This document shows, one piece after another, positions 34,762 through 48,126 of a DNA stretch of 64,000 nucleotides. Numbering within the stretch: position 1 is the stretch's first letter; each line of letters starts with the position of its first letter. Under the pieces are notes generated by a model. That model saw only the letters and a program-made list of their open reading frames with translations, had not been told where the DNA came from and made no database searches. The translations under genes were made by a program, and so were the position numbers. Origin of the DNA: Janthinobacterium lividum (GTDB taxonomy: Bacteria > Pseudomonadota > Gammaproteobacteria > Burkholderiales > Burkholderiaceae_D); the NCBI RefSeq assembly GCF_034424625.1, contig NZ_CP139976.1, positions 620,001 to 684,000 on the forward strand, in the 5' to 3' direction.

Positions 34762-35133
34762 ATGGCAATTAGCAAAGACGATATCCTGGAAGCAGTTAGC
34801 GCCATGTCCGTAATGGACCTGAACGACCTGGTTAAAGCATTCGAAGAAAAATTCGGCGTGTCCGCAGCAGCAATGGCTTCGGCCGGTCCTGCAGCAGGCC
34901 CAGCAGCAGCTGCTGAAGAGCAAACCGAATTCAACGTCATCCTTGACACCTTCGGCGCAAACAAAGTTGGCGTTATTAAAGCAGTTCGCGAAATCACCGG
35001 CCTGGGCTTGAAAGAAGCTAAAGACCTGGTCGATGGCGCACCAAAAACTGTGAAAGAAGCAGTGTCGAAAGCTGACGCTGAAGCTGCACAGAAGAAACTG
35101 GTAGAAGCCGGCGCAACCGCTTCGATCAAGTAA
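34762..35133 (+). CDS. rplL: 50S ribosomal protein L7/L12
   Basis: 123 residues. The N-terminal dimer domain ([17 protein letters not shown]), Ala-rich hinge and C-terminal factor-binding domain ([12 protein letters not shown]) are standard. The ribosome site is AGGAG. It lies 67 bases after rplJ. Confidence 0.98.
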   Translation: MAISKDDILEAVSAMSVMDLNDLVKAFEEKFGVSAAAMASAGPAAGPAAAAEEQTEFNVILDTFGANKVGVIKAVREITGLGLKEAKDLVDGAPKTVKEAVSKADAEAAQKKLVEAGATASIK

Positions 35134-35160
35134 TATCTGTACCGGCGGCAGTTAGCGCCC

Positions 35161-35212
35161 GAGTCAAAGTCTGAGGTTTCCCCTCGCAAGGGGGGAAATC
35201 CGACTTTGGCTC
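35161..35212 (+). promoter_or_regulatory. Long imperfect hairpin between rplL and rpoB
   Basis: GAGTCAAAGTC (35161-35171) pairs with GACTTTGGCTC (35202-35212) with one G-U pair. After a small internal loop, TTTCCCC (35177-35183) pairs with GGGGAAA (35192-35198). This makes about 18 pairs. No T-run follows. In E. coli the rplL-rpoB gap holds an attenuator and an RNase III processing site; this hairpin occupies the same place and may serve either role. Confidence 0.7.
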
Positions 35213-35377
35213 CTTTGTCGTCTGCATCGTATTTGTCATGTAGTTGTAGCAGCAGTTTTTATTCGATTCAAGCCGGAAAGCAGAGCCTTGAGGTTTCGTC
35301 TGTGTCACACGCAGCGGTGCAAACGAACACTTGCAAAACCTGAATTTTCTATCCTTTCTGTCACTCACGGAGTGTCC

Positions 35378-38300
35378 ATGCACTACTCATTTACTGAGAA
35401 GAAACGCATTCGCAAATCATTCGCGAAGCGCGCCAACGTTCACCACGTTCCGTTCCTGCTGGCGACCCAGCTCGAGTCTTATCATAGCTTCTTGCAAGAG
35501 GACATAGCACCGTCCGGCCGCAAGAATGATGGCCTGCAGTCGGCTTTCACTTCGATTTTCCCTATCGTGTCGCACAATGGTTTTGCGCGCCTCGAATTCT
35601 TGTCGTACGTTCTGGGCGATCCTGCCTTCGACGTCAAAGAATGTCAACAACGTGGCCTGACGTTCGCGTCGCCGCTGCGCGCGAAAGTGCGCCTGGTGAT
35701 CCTGGACAAGGAATCGCCAACCAAGCCCGTCGTCAAAGAGATGAAGGAACAGGAAGTCTACATGGGCGAATTGCCGCTCATGACGACCACCGGTTCGTTC
35801 GTGATCAACGGCACGGAGCGGGTTATCGTTTCCCAGTTGCACCGTTCGCCTGGCGTGTTCTTCGAGCACGACCGCGGCAAGACCCACTCGTCCGGCAAAC
35901 TGCTGTTCTCCGCGCGTATCATTCCTTACCGCGGTTCGTGGCTGGACTTCGAGTTCGACCCGAAAGACATCCTGTTCTTCCGCGTCGACCGCCGCCGCAA
36001 GATGCCAGTGACGATCCTGCTCAAAGCCATCGGCATGTCGCATGAGCAAATCCTGGCGAACTTCTTCGTCTTCGACAATTTCAACTTGCGCTCCGAAGGC
36101 GCGGAAATGGAATTCGTTTCCGAGCGTCTGCGCGGCGAAGTGGCGCGTTTCGACATCGTCGACAAGTCGGGCAAGACCCTGGTGCTGAAAGACAAGCGTA
36201 TCAACGCGAAACACGTGCGTGATATCGAAGCTGCCGGCATCAAGCACATTTCCGTACCGGAAGACTACCTGCTGGGCCGCGTATTGGCGAAGAACATCGT
36301 CGATGGCGATACCGGTGAAGTCGTCGCTTCCGCGAACGATGAGCTGACCGAAGATCTGTTGGGCCGCCTGCGCGATGCCAACATTTCCGAAATCCAGACC
36401 TTGTACACGAACGACCTGGATCAGGGCGCCTACATCTCGCAAACCCTGCGTATCGACGACACCGCCGATCAGATGGCTGCGAAAGTGGCGATCTACCGCA
36501 TGATGCGTCCAGGCGAACCGCCAACGGAAGATTCCGTTGAAGCGCTGTTCAATGGCCTGTTCTACAACTCGGACCGCTACGACCTGTCGGCCGTGGGCCG
36601 CATGAAGTTCAACCGCCGCATTGGCCGCGATGAACTGACCGGCGCCATGACCCTGTCGAACGAAGACGTGCTGGCCGTGATCAAGATCCTGGTGGAACTG
36701 CGCAATGGCCGCGGCGAAGTCGACGATATCGATCACCTGGGTAACCGTCGCGTACGTTGCGTGGGCGAACTGGCCGAGAATCAATTCCGCGCCGGCCTGG
36801 TGCGTGTTGAGCGCGCCGTCAAGGAACGCCTCGGCCAAGCCGAAGCGGACAACCTGATGCCGCACGACCTGATCAACTCGAAGCCGATTTCGGCCGCGAT
36901 TCGCGAGTTCTTCGGTTCGTCCCAGCTGTCGCAGTTCATGGACCAAACCAATCCTCTGTCGGAAATTACCCACAAGCGCCGCGTATCGGCTCTGGGACCC
37001 GGCGGTCTGACACGCGAACGCGCCGGCTTTGAAGTGCGCGACGTGCATCCGACCCACTACGGCCGCGTCTGCCCGATCGAGACACCGGAAGGTCCGAACA
37101 TTGGTCTGATCAACTCGCTGGCTCTGTATGCCCGCCTGAATGAATACGGCTTCCTGGAAACCCCGTACCGCAAGGTCGAAGGCTCCAAGATTACCGATCA
37201 GATCGACTACCTGTCCGCCATCGAAGAAGGCCGCTACATCATCGCTCAGGCGAATGCGACCATCAACGACGAAGGCATGCTGTCCGATGAACTGGTCTCG
37301 GCCCGTGAAGCCGGCGAAACCATCCTGGTCTCCCCGGAGCGCATCCAGTACATGGACGTGGCGCCAGGCCAGATCGTTTCCGTCGCTGCCTCGCTGATTC
37401 CGTTCCTCGAACACGATGATGCAAACCGTGCATTGATGGGCGCCAACATGCAACGCCAGGCTGTGCCTTGCTTGCGTCCGGAAAAAGCGCTGGTCGGTAC
37501 CGGTATCGAACGCACTGTTGCGGTCGACTCGGGCACCACCGTGCAAGCGCTGCGTGGCGGTATCGTCGATTACATCGATGCGGGCCGTGTCGTGATTCGC
37601 GTCAACGATGACGAAGCTACCGCTGGTGAAGTGGGCGTCGACATCTACAACCTGATCAAGTACACCCGTTCGAACCAGAACACCAACATCAACCAGCGTC
37701 CTATCGTGCAAGTGGGCGACCGTGTTGCCAAGCGCGACGTGATCGCCGACGGCGCATCGACCGACCTGGGTGAATTGGCTCTGGGCCAGAACATGACCGT
37801 GGCCTTCATGCCATGGAATGGTCTGAACTTCGAAGATTCGATCCTGATCTCGGAAAACGTCGTCAAGGACGACCGCTACACCTCGATTCACATCGAAGAG
37901 TTGTCGGTTGTTGCCCGTGACACGAAACTGGGCGCGGAAGAAATTACGCGCGACATCTCGAACCTGGCTGAAAATCAGCTGGCACGTCTGGATGAGTCCG
38001 GTATCGTCTACATCGGCGCTGAAGTACAAGCCGGCGATACCCTGGTTGGTAAAGTGACGCCAAAAGGTGAAACCCAGCTGACCCCGGAAGAGAAGCTGCT
38101 GCGCGCGATTTTCGGCGAAAAAGCCTCGGACGTGAAAGATACGTCGCTGCGCGTGCCTTCGGGCATGATCGGTACCGTGATCGACGTGCAAGTCTTCACC
38201 CGTGAAGGCATCGTGCGCGACAAGCGTGCCCAGCAAATTATCGATGACGAACTGAAACGCTTCCGTCTGGATTTGAATGACCAGATGCGTATCGTTGAAG

Positions 38301-39484
38301 GCGATGCCTTCCAGCGTCTGGAAAAAATGCTGATCGGCAAAGTTGTCAACGGCGGCCCTAAAAAGCTGGCCAAAGGCGCCAAGATCACCAAGGATTACCT
38401 GGCCGATCTGGACAAATACCACTGGTTCGACATCCGCCCTGCGGACGACGATGCAGCGGTAGCGCTGGAAGCGATCAAGGAATCGATCAACGAGAAGCGT
38501 CACCAGTTCGATCTGGCCTTCGAAGAGAAGCGCAAGAAACTGACGCAAGGCGATGAGCTGCAACCAGGCGTGCAAAAAATGGTCAAGGTGTACCTGGCCG
38601 TGAAACGCCGCCTGCAGTCGGGCGACAAGATGGCAGGTCGCCACGGTAACAAGGGTGTGGTTTCCCGTATTGTTCCTGTGGAAGACATGCCATACATGGC
38701 CGACGGCACGCCAGCCGACGTTGTGCTGAACCCGCTGGGCGTTCCTTCGCGGATGAACGTTGGTCAGATTCTCGAGACTCACTTGGGCTGGGCTGCCAAG
38801 GGTCTGGGTATCCGCATCGGCGAAATGCTGAAGGCGCAAACCAAGGTCGAGCAAGTGCGCAAGTACCTGACGACGATCTACAACGACAACGGCCGTGCCG
38901 AAGAGCTGAACGACTTCGACGACGAAGAGATCATGAAGCTGGCGGAAAACCTGAAAAAAGGTGTTCCATTCGCCACGCCAGTGTTCGACGGCGCCAATGA
39001 AGAAGAGATTCGCCGCATGCTGGACCTGGCGTATCCGGACGACATCGCCAAGAACCTGGGCATGACCGCTTCGAAAAACCAGGTGACCATGTATGACGGT
39101 CGCACCGGTGAAGCGTTCGAACGCAAGGTTACTGTCGGCGTCATGCACATGCTGAAACTGCATCACTTGGTGGATGACAAGATGCATGCGCGTTCGACCG
39201 GTCCTTACTCGCTGGTGACGCAACAGCCACTGGGCGGTAAAGCCCAGTTCGGTGGTCAGCGTTTCGGTGAGATGGAAGTCTGGGCACTGGAAGCGTATGG
39301 CGCGTCGTATGTCTTGCAAGAGATGTTGACCGTCAAGTCCGATGACGTGAATGGCCGTACCAAAGTGTACGAGAACCTCGTTAAGGGCGACCACGTGATC
39401 GACGCCGGCATGCCGGAATCGTTCAATGTGCTGGTCAAGGAAATCCGTTCGCTGGGTATCGATATCGACCTCGAACGCAACTAA
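35378..39484 (+). CDS. rpoB: RNA polymerase subunit beta
   Basis: 1368 residues. The start at 35378 ([15 protein letters not shown]) has a GGAG site. The rifampicin-binding region F512[14 protein letters not shown] carries D522, H532 and S537, the wild-type counterparts of E. coli D516, H526 and S531. Downstream, G-R-H-G-N-K-G-V and the C-terminal clamp segment [17 protein letters not shown] are intact. Codons are less GC-rich at third positions than in flanking accessory genes. Confidence 0.99.
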   Translation: MHYSFTEKKRIRKSFAKRANVHHVPFLLATQLESYHSFLQEDIAPSGRKNDGLQSAFTSIFPIVSHNGFARLEFLSYVLGDPAFDVKECQQRGLTFASPLRAKVRLVILDKESPTKPVVKEMKEQEVYMGELPLMTTTGSFVINGTERVIVSQLHRSPGVFFEHDRGKTHSSGKLLFSARIIPYRGSWLDFEFDPKDILFFRVDRRRKMPVTILLKAIGMSHEQILANFFVFDNFNLRSEGAEMEFVSERLRGEVARFDIVDKSGKTLVLKDKRINAKHVRDIEAAGIKHISVPEDYLLGRVLAKNIVDGDTGEVVASANDELTEDLLGRLRDANISEIQTLYTNDLDQGAYISQTLRIDDTADQMAAKVAIYRMMRPGEPPTEDSVEALFNGLFYNSDRYDLSAVGRMKFNRRIGRDELTGAMTLSNEDVLAVIKILVELRNGRGEVDDIDHLGNRRVRCVGELAENQFRAGLVRVERAVKERLGQAEADNLMPHDLINSKPISAAIREFFGSSQLSQFMDQTNPLSEITHKRRVSALGPGGLTRERAGFEVRDVHPTHYGRVCPIETPEGPNIGLINSLALYARLNEYGFLETPYRKVEGSKITDQIDYLSAIEEGRYIIAQANATINDEGMLSDELVSAREAGETILVSPERIQYMDVAPGQIVSVAASLIPFLEHDDANRALMGANMQRQAVPCLRPEKALVGTGIERTVAVDSGTTVQALRGGIVDYIDAGRVVIRVNDDEATAGEVGVDIYNLIKYTRSNQNTNINQRPIVQVGDRVAKRDVIADGASTDLGELALGQNMTVAFMPWNGLNFEDSILISENVVKDDRYTSIHIEELSVVARDTKLGAEEITRDISNLAENQLARLDESGIVYIGAEVQAGDTLVGKVTPKGETQLTPEEKLLRAIFGEKASDVKDTSLRVPSGMIGTVIDVQVFTREGIVRDKRAQQIIDDELKRFRLDLNDQMRIVEGDAFQRLEKMLIGKVVNGGPKKLAKGAKITKDYLADLDKYHWFDIRPADDDAAVALEAIKESINEKRHQFDLAFEEKRKKLTQGDELQPGVQKMVKVYLAVKRRLQSGDKMAGRHGNKGVVSRIVPVEDMPYMADGTPADVVLNPLGVPSRMNVGQILETHLGWAAKGLGIRIGEMLKAQTKVEQVRKYLTTIYNDNGRAEELNDFDDEEIMKLAENLKKGVPFATPVFDGANEEEIRRMLDLAYPDDIAKNLGMTASKNQVTMYDGRTGEAFERKVTVGVMHMLKLHHLVDDKMHARSTGPYSLVTQQPLGGKAQFGGQRFGEMEVWALEAYGASYVLQEMLTVKSDDVNGRTKVYENLVKGDHVIDAGMPESFNVLVKEIRSLGIDIDLERN

Positions 39485-39491
39485 ACGACAG

Positions 39492-39559
39492 GCTTATTGA
39501 CCCAATAAGCGTCATTTGGTTTGGGAAACACAAAGCCCGGCTGGGAAACCACGCCGGGC
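39492..39559 (+). other. Two hairpins in the rpoB-rpoC gap
   Basis: GCTTATTG/CAATAAGC (39492-39510) is a perfect 8-bp stem with a 3-base loop. GCCCGGC/GCCGGGC (39535-39559) is a perfect 7-bp stem with an 11-base loop. Neither is followed by a T-run, so they more likely protect or process the message than end it. The gap is 122 bp, and rpoC has its own ribosome site (TGGAG). Confidence 0.5.
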
Positions 39560-39606
39560 AATGTAGTCTCAGGAATATAGAAATTTAATCACCTCTGGAG
39601 TGATAC

Positions 39607-43848
<4,242 letters not shown>

Positions 43849-43870
43849 TCTACGCTGCTAGCTGACAAGA

Positions 43871-43896
43871 ACGGCACCTGCGGGTGCCGTTTTTTT
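43871..43896 (+). terminator. Rho-independent terminator after rpoC
   Basis: ACGGCACC (43871-43878) pairs with GGTGCCGT (43883-43890) around a TGCG loop, followed by six more T residues. It ends the ribosomal protein-RNA polymerase operon. Confidence 0.93.
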
Positions 43897-43920
43897 ATGC
43901 GCGCTGCCGTAATTTGCACC

Positions 43921-43992
43921 GGTAAATTGCACCGAATACGCAAAGAGCTAGCAGCGTGGGAAAGTGAAGAGCGTCAGTTGCCACGCTGCTAA
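43921..43992 (+). pseudogene. Degenerate duplicate of the rpoC 3' end
   Basis: Reading from 43921, the frame gives G-K-L-H-R-I-R-K-E-L-A-A-W-E-S-E-E-R-Q-L then P-R-C-stop. This matches rpoC's [17 protein letters not shown]. At DNA level, 32 of 38 bases agree between 43714-43751 and 43939-43976, by hand alignment. There is no start codon or ribosome site. It is followed by a second terminator sharing the GGTGCCG-T7-ATGC end of the first. This is most simply a partial tandem duplication with an internal loss of about 60 bp. Confidence 0.8.
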
Positions 43993-44025
43993 AGGGGAAT
44001 CGGCTACCTCGGCAATTAATAATCA

Positions 44026-44060
44026 CGGTACCTGGGAGAAATTCCTGGTGCCGTTTTTTT
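44026..44060 (+). terminator. Second terminator, copy of the rpoC terminator
   Basis: CGGTACC-T-GGGA (44026-44037) pairs imperfectly with TTCC-T-GGTGCCG (44042-44053) around a GAAA loop, with seven T residues after it. Its 3' arm and tail (GGTGCCG-T7-ATGC) match the terminator 165 bases upstream. Confidence 0.85.
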
Positions 44061-44541
44061 ATGCCCGTATTTCCTTCATGCGCCGATTTGTCCGGTATCG
44101 GGCATTCAATGAAAAGCTGGCCAATTTGAATCATGCAAGTGTTAATCAATTGAATGGAACGGGTTTCCTGTTTTATTAAGGCGGGCTATTGAATGGCATT
44201 ATTGAAGAACGGAGCATTCAATAATCTGTTGCACGGACATGGCAAATACAGGCATTGATCCTGGCGGTTTATCGGGTGGCATTGCCCGGCGTTTTATCGA
44301 GTTGCCGCGGTTGCCGCTGCGTGGCGAGGCGAGGCGCGGAAAGTTGCGGTTGGAAGCCGTCATCGTAGTGAGCGCTCACAAGCTTGCCTGGTGCCGCCCG
44401 CTTTTCTGCCGAGGCGGGGCCGTCGCAAGCTGGCGCCGTGGCGCGGCGCGTGCCGGCGCGGCCGGCCGGAGACGGCGTGGCGGCGCACTGTTGCGCCACC
44501 GCCTGCGATTAGCCCTGCCACGCCAGTTTCCAGTTTATTCA
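44061..44541. other. Gene-poor stretch, no supported gene
   Basis: About 480 bp between the second terminator and the promoter of the next gene. Short open frames exist on both strands (for example 44239-44547), but none has a ribosome site, recognisable protein pattern or codon use that persuades. The first half is AT-rich and the second GC-rich. No RNA gene was recognised. Confidence 0.5.
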
Positions 44542-44550
44542 TGCTAAGAT
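44542..44550 (+). promoter_or_regulatory. Extended -10 promoter, leaderless start
   Basis: TGCTAAGAT matches the extended -10 pattern TGnTAnnnT. The hexamer ends seven bases before the ATG at 44558, so transcription would begin at or next to the A of the start codon. No Shine-Dalgarno sequence is present. Confidence 0.5.
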
Positions 44551-44557
44551 TTGGCAC

Positions 44558-45190
44558 ATGATTGCCCAAGCCCTGTTTACTCCCGCCCAGCAGAAATTGC
44601 TGGGACTGCTCTTTGTCCGCGTGAATGAAGGCTTTCACTTGAACGAGATCATGCGCTTGACGGGATTGGGCAGTGCATCGGCGCAGCGGGAACTGCGCCG
44701 GCTGCATGAGTCCGGGCTGATCACGTCGGAGCGGATCGGTAATGTGCGGCGCTTTTGGCCCAACAAGGAAAGTCTCGTGTATCCGGAGTTGAGCGGACTG
44801 GTGCAGAAAACCTTCGGCATCGTCGGCGTGCTCAGCATGACGCTGGCGCCCTTGCGTACCCAGCTGCACCTGGCCTTCGTGTCTGGCGCCACGGCGAAGG
44901 GACAGGACATGCCTGGCAGCGCCATCGATTTGCTGCTGGTGGGCGAAGAAGCCAATTATGGCGATCTGTTGACGGGATTGGCCCCGGCCGAGCGAACCTT
45001 AAGGCGTAAAATCAATCCCAACTTATATACGCTGGCCGATTATCGCCGACGCCTGCGTGAAGGCCAGCCATTTCTGCTGCAGGTATTACAGCAGCCGAAG
45101 TTGTTTGTCATCGGCGATGAATCGCTATTGCAAGCGCTGGCTTTGCCAGATTCCTCAATGCAGACGAATGACATGCCATCTGTATTTTAA
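44558..45190 (+). CDS. Winged-helix regulator with nucleotidyltransferase-like domain
   Basis: 210 residues. The N-terminal 75 residues form an ArsR-like winged helix (F-H-L-N-E-I-M-R-L-T-G-L-G-S-A-S-A-Q-R-E then L-I-T-S-E-R-I-G-N-V-R-R-F). The rest resembles a MNT-type nucleotidyltransferase core: S-G-A-T-A-K-G-Q-D followed by A-I-D-L-L-L-V-G. The usual paired aspartate motif D-x-D is reduced to one D, so catalysis is doubtful. Such proteins usually act as transcription regulators. It is preceded by an extended -10 box but no ribosome site. It lies 73 bases upstream of the HDOD gene. Confidence 0.75.
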   Translation: MIAQALFTPAQQKLLGLLFVRVNEGFHLNEIMRLTGLGSASAQRELRRLHESGLITSERIGNVRRFWPNKESLVYPELSGLVQKTFGIVGVLSMTLAPLRTQLHLAFVSGATAKGQDMPGSAIDLLLVGEEANYGDLLTGLAPAERTLRRKINPNLYTLADYRRRLREGQPFLLQVLQQPKLFVIGDESLLQALALPDSSMQTNDMPSVF

Positions 45191-45263
45191 AGGCCGGGCC
45201 TGGCATTCAATTTTTAATGCATGACATTGTTGGCCAGGAAAATATCTGAGGTGGATTGATCGT

Positions 45264-46106
45264 ATGATGAATAAACTACAGGCTTTCGGTTTAATTGTTT
45301 CCCAGGCGGTGCGCGGTGAATTAACATTTCCCACAAGTGTTAATTCCGCACTGCAATTGCAATTGGCCCTGGCTGAACCGGATTGCCATATCGACCATGC
45401 CATCAAACTGGTACTGGCCGAGCCCTTGCTGGCGGCGCGCACGGTCGCGTTGGCCAACTCGGCCGTGTACAGCCGCGGCGATGCGGCGCCCGTGACCAGC
45501 GTGCGCGCCGCCGTCATGCGCATGGGCTACCGCAATCTGTACGCGCTGGTGGCGGCCATGGTGGTGCGCCAGTTCGGCAGCAAGATCATCGACCCCATCC
45601 TGCGCCAGAAGGCGACGCAGCTGTGGGAGCACACGGCCCACGTGGCGGCGCTGGCGCACGTGCTGGCCCGCCGCGTGACGCACGTCGATGCCGACACGGC
45701 GCTGTTCGCCGGCATCGTGCATGAGGTGGGCGGTTTTTACCTGCTGTCGCGTGCCGATGAATTCCCCGGGCTGCTCGATGACGATGCGGATCACTGGATG
45801 GAGTCCGCCGAAGAGATCATTTCCCGCGAAGTCATGAAGAAGCTGCTGATCCCGGCGGCCGTCAGCGAGGCCATCGAAGGCTTGCGCGATGGCTTGCTAT
45901 CGATCCCTCCCGATTCCCTGCTCGATACCTTGTTGTTGGCCAAGCAACTGTCGCCCGTGCCATCGCCCTTGCAGGTGACGTACGTGGAAATGCTCACCCC
46001 ATCCGATTCCGTCATCGATTTCATTATCGACAACGAGACCCTGCAAAGCATCCTGGCCGAATCGGCCGAGGAAGTGCGCTCGATGAGTGCCGCGCTGCTG
46101 GTGTAA
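45264..46106 (+). CDS. HDOD-domain protein
   Basis: 280 residues, one HDOD domain across about 15-215, with L-A-E-P-L-L-A-A-R-T-V-A-L-A-N-S-A and V-R-A-A-V-M-R-M-G-Y-R-N-L near the start and H-T-A-H-V-A-A-L-A-H-V-L and I-V-H-E-V-G-G-F-Y-L-L later. HDOD proteins are HD-related but generally lack phosphodiesterase activity, acting as scaffolds in signalling. The ATG at 45264 is followed at once by a second ATG. The ribosome site GAGGTGG is spaced generously. A bidirectional terminator follows. Confidence 0.87.
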   Translation: MMNKLQAFGLIVSQAVRGELTFPTSVNSALQLQLALAEPDCHIDHAIKLVLAEPLLAARTVALANSAVYSRGDAAPVTSVRAAVMRMGYRNLYALVAAMVVRQFGSKIIDPILRQKATQLWEHTAHVAALAHVLARRVTHVDADTALFAGIVHEVGGFYLLSRADEFPGLLDDDADHWMESAEEIISREVMKKLLIPAAVSEAIEGLRDGLLSIPPDSLLDTLLLAKQLSPVPSPLQVTYVEMLTPSDSVIDFIIDNETLQSILAESAEEVRSMSAALLV

Positions 46107-46127
46107 TATCAAACGTTCAGGCGAAAA

Positions 46128-46159
46128 AAAACGGCAACCCCGTCAAGGGCTGCCGTTTT
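46128..46159. terminator. Bidirectional terminator between HDOD and DUF885 genes
   Basis: AAAACGGCA-A-CCC (46128-46140) pairs with GGG-C-TGCCGTTTT (46147-46159), with A-run and T-run on either side. It sits between convergent genes and can serve both. Confidence 0.88.
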
Positions 46160-46177
46160 GCTTTCAGGTGCGGTCGC

Positions 46178-47989
46178 TTACTTCTGCTGCGCGATCCACC
46201 GGTCGACCTTGGCTTCCAGCAGTTTCAAAGGCAGGGTGCCGTCGCCGAGTACCACTTCGTGGAACTTCGGCAGGCTGAATTTGTCTCCCAGCGCTTGCTG
46301 CGCGCGCTGGCGCAGTTCGACGATCTTCAGCGAACCGATCTTGTAGCCCAGGGCCTGGCCCGGCCACGCCATGTAGCGCTCCGTCTCGCTTTTCGCCACG
46401 GCGTCATAGCCGAGGGTGTCGCGCATGTACTTGATCGTCTGTTCGCGCGTCCAGCCCTTGGTGTGCAAGCCCGTGTCCACCACCAGACGCACGGCGCGCA
46501 GCATCTCGTCGTTCAAATGGCCGAAATACTGGGCCGGATCCTCGAACAGGCCCATTTCCTTGCCCAGGGTTTCCGCATACAGGGCCCAGCCTTCCGTGAA
46601 GGCATTGTTGCCGCCAAAACGGCGGAAGTTCGGCAAGTCCATCTCTTGTACCAGCGCCAGGTGGAAATGGTGGCCAGGCTTGCCTTCGTGCAGGAACAAG
46701 GTGGTCATGCCCGTGTCGCCATACAGTTTCGGATCGGTGACGACGGACCAGAACACGCCGGGGCGCGAACCGTCGGCGGCCGGCGCCGTGTAGTGGTCGG
46801 CGGCCGTGTCGCGGCTCAGTTCAGGCTCCAGGCGCAAGTCCAGCGGCGCCTTCGGCACCAGGGTGAACAGGGCGGGCAATTTGCTGTCGAGCAGCACGTT
46901 CAGCTTGCGGTAGACGTCGAGCACTTCCTGTTCCGTCTTGAACGGGCGGTATTTTGCCTGTTCCGACACCCACACTGGCAAGCCGGCGGCCGGTCCGTTG
47001 TAGCCCATCTTCGGGCCCACGATCGCGTATTGTTCCTGGATGCGCGCCACTTCCTTCAAGCCGATGGCGTGGATCTGCTCCGGCTTCAAATCCGTGGTGG
47101 TGCTGCTGGCCACGCGTGCCTGGTACCAGGCAGCACCATCGGGCAGGGCGCTCCAGCCGCTGCTCGCGCGGCCGGCCGGCAGGTAATCGCGTTCCATGAA
47201 GGTGGCCAGGCGCTGCAGCGCGGGCATCAGCTTGGCCCCGATGATGACGGTGTAGGTTTGCGTCAGGCGCGCCTTGTCCGCGTCGGAAAAGCTGGCCGGC
47301 AAGTTCTTGATCGGCGTGTAATAGACGCTGTCCTGCGGCGTGGCGCTGACGAGCTTCTTGAATTGCGGCAGGGCCGACTCCGTCAGCGCCTTTGGCAGCA
47401 CGATGCCCTTTTGCATGCCGACTTTCATGTTGGCGATGGCCTGGTCTATCCAGCCCGGCAACTGGCCAATACGGCTCAGGTAAGCGTCATACTCCTTGAC
47501 CGTGGTCAAAGGCTGCGATGCCTCGCCGCCCGCATAGTTGGCCAGGGTGACGGGCATGCTGTCCATCTGGTTCAAGGGCAGCAGGTATTCGGGGAAGCGC
47601 TCGAAGCTCAGTGCTGTCGCCAGTTCATAGTCGAGGATATCGTAGTTGATCTGGTCCTGGTGCGACAGCTGTGCGCGGGCAATGCTGCGCAGGGTCTTCT
47701 GGTACTGGCGGTACAGCGCGAACTGTTTTGCGCGCGCGGCGGGCACGATGGCTGAACCGAGCTGGTCGTCAAAACGGTTGTCGCCGCTCTCGGTGGCATT
47801 GATCGGCTCGAAACGGGCCAGCGCATCGTAGTACTGATCGGCCACGACCTGCAATCGCTGCTTGGCTTGCGGCGCGCTGACGGCGACGGTTTTGGTAGCG
47901 GGCTGGGCCGCTTGCGCCAAGGGCGCATGGGCGAGCAACAGGGAGATGGCCAGGGTGCCGAGGGTGCCGGCGGCAATACGATGCTTCAT
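46178..47989 (-). CDS. Exported DUF885-family putative metallopeptidase
   Basis: 603 residues from the ATG at 47989, chosen because it has an AAAGGA ribosome site and opens a signal peptide (residues 1-28, ending P-L-A-Q-A). The family signature H-E-G-K-P-G-H-H-F-H-L-A lies about two thirds along, matching the zinc-binding HExxxGH pattern of DUF885 proteins, which are thought to be peptidases. The next E, in E-G-W-A-L-Y-A-E, is the likely third ligand. Biochemical function of the family is largely untested. The nearest upstream gene on the same strand is the M48 protease, ending 137 bases away. Confidence 0.87.
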   Translation of the reverse strand: MKHRIAAGTLGTLAISLLLAHAPLAQAAQPATKTVAVSAPQAKQRLQVVADQYYDALARFEPINATESGDNRFDDQLGSAIVPAARAKQFALYRQYQKTLRSIARAQLSHQDQINYDILDYELATALSFERFPEYLLPLNQMDSMPVTLANYAGGEASQPLTTVKEYDAYLSRIGQLPGWIDQAIANMKVGMQKGIVLPKALTESALPQFKKLVSATPQDSVYYTPIKNLPASFSDADKARLTQTYTVIIGAKLMPALQRLATFMERDYLPAGRASSGWSALPDGAAWYQARVASSTTTDLKPEQIHAIGLKEVARIQEQYAIVGPKMGYNGPAAGLPVWVSEQAKYRPFKTEQEVLDVYRKLNVLLDSKLPALFTLVPKAPLDLRLEPELSRDTAADHYTAPAADGSRPGVFWSVVTDPKLYGDTGMTTLFLHEGKPGHHFHLALVQEMDLPNFRRFGGNNAFTEGWALYAETLGKEMGLFEDPAQYFGHLNDEMLRAVRLVVDTGLHTKGWTREQTIKYMRDTLGYDAVAKSETERYMAWPGQALGYKIGSLKIVELRQRAQQALGDKFSLPKFHEVVLGDGTLPLKLLEAKVDRWIAQQK

Positions 47990-48126
47990 GCGCGATGTCC
48001 TTTGTAAGGAAGGAGAATGAACGGAGGCGTAGCGAGGTCGGGGTGGCCGGTCGCGATGGAACAGCCGGGGCGTAAGCATACGCGATTGCCCATTGCGTTT
48101 GGACAAATTATTGGGGAGGAATGTTG

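Noticed and set aside
36911..36990. Possible rifampicin-resistance changes in rpoB
   Set aside because: Residues matching E. coli D516, H526 and S531 are wild type. The N518-to-T difference appears to be ordinary lineage variation.
35417..39394. Very long open frame on the minus strand across rpoB (over 1300 codons)
   Set aside because: It mirrors rpoB codon bias; its translation is low-complexity (many His, Val, Gln, Phe) with no recognised domain, and there is no ribosome site.
44239..44547. 102-codon open frame in the region after rpoC
   Set aside because: Arg/Ala/Gly-rich translation, no ribosome site, no family pattern, and it runs into the promoter of the next gene.
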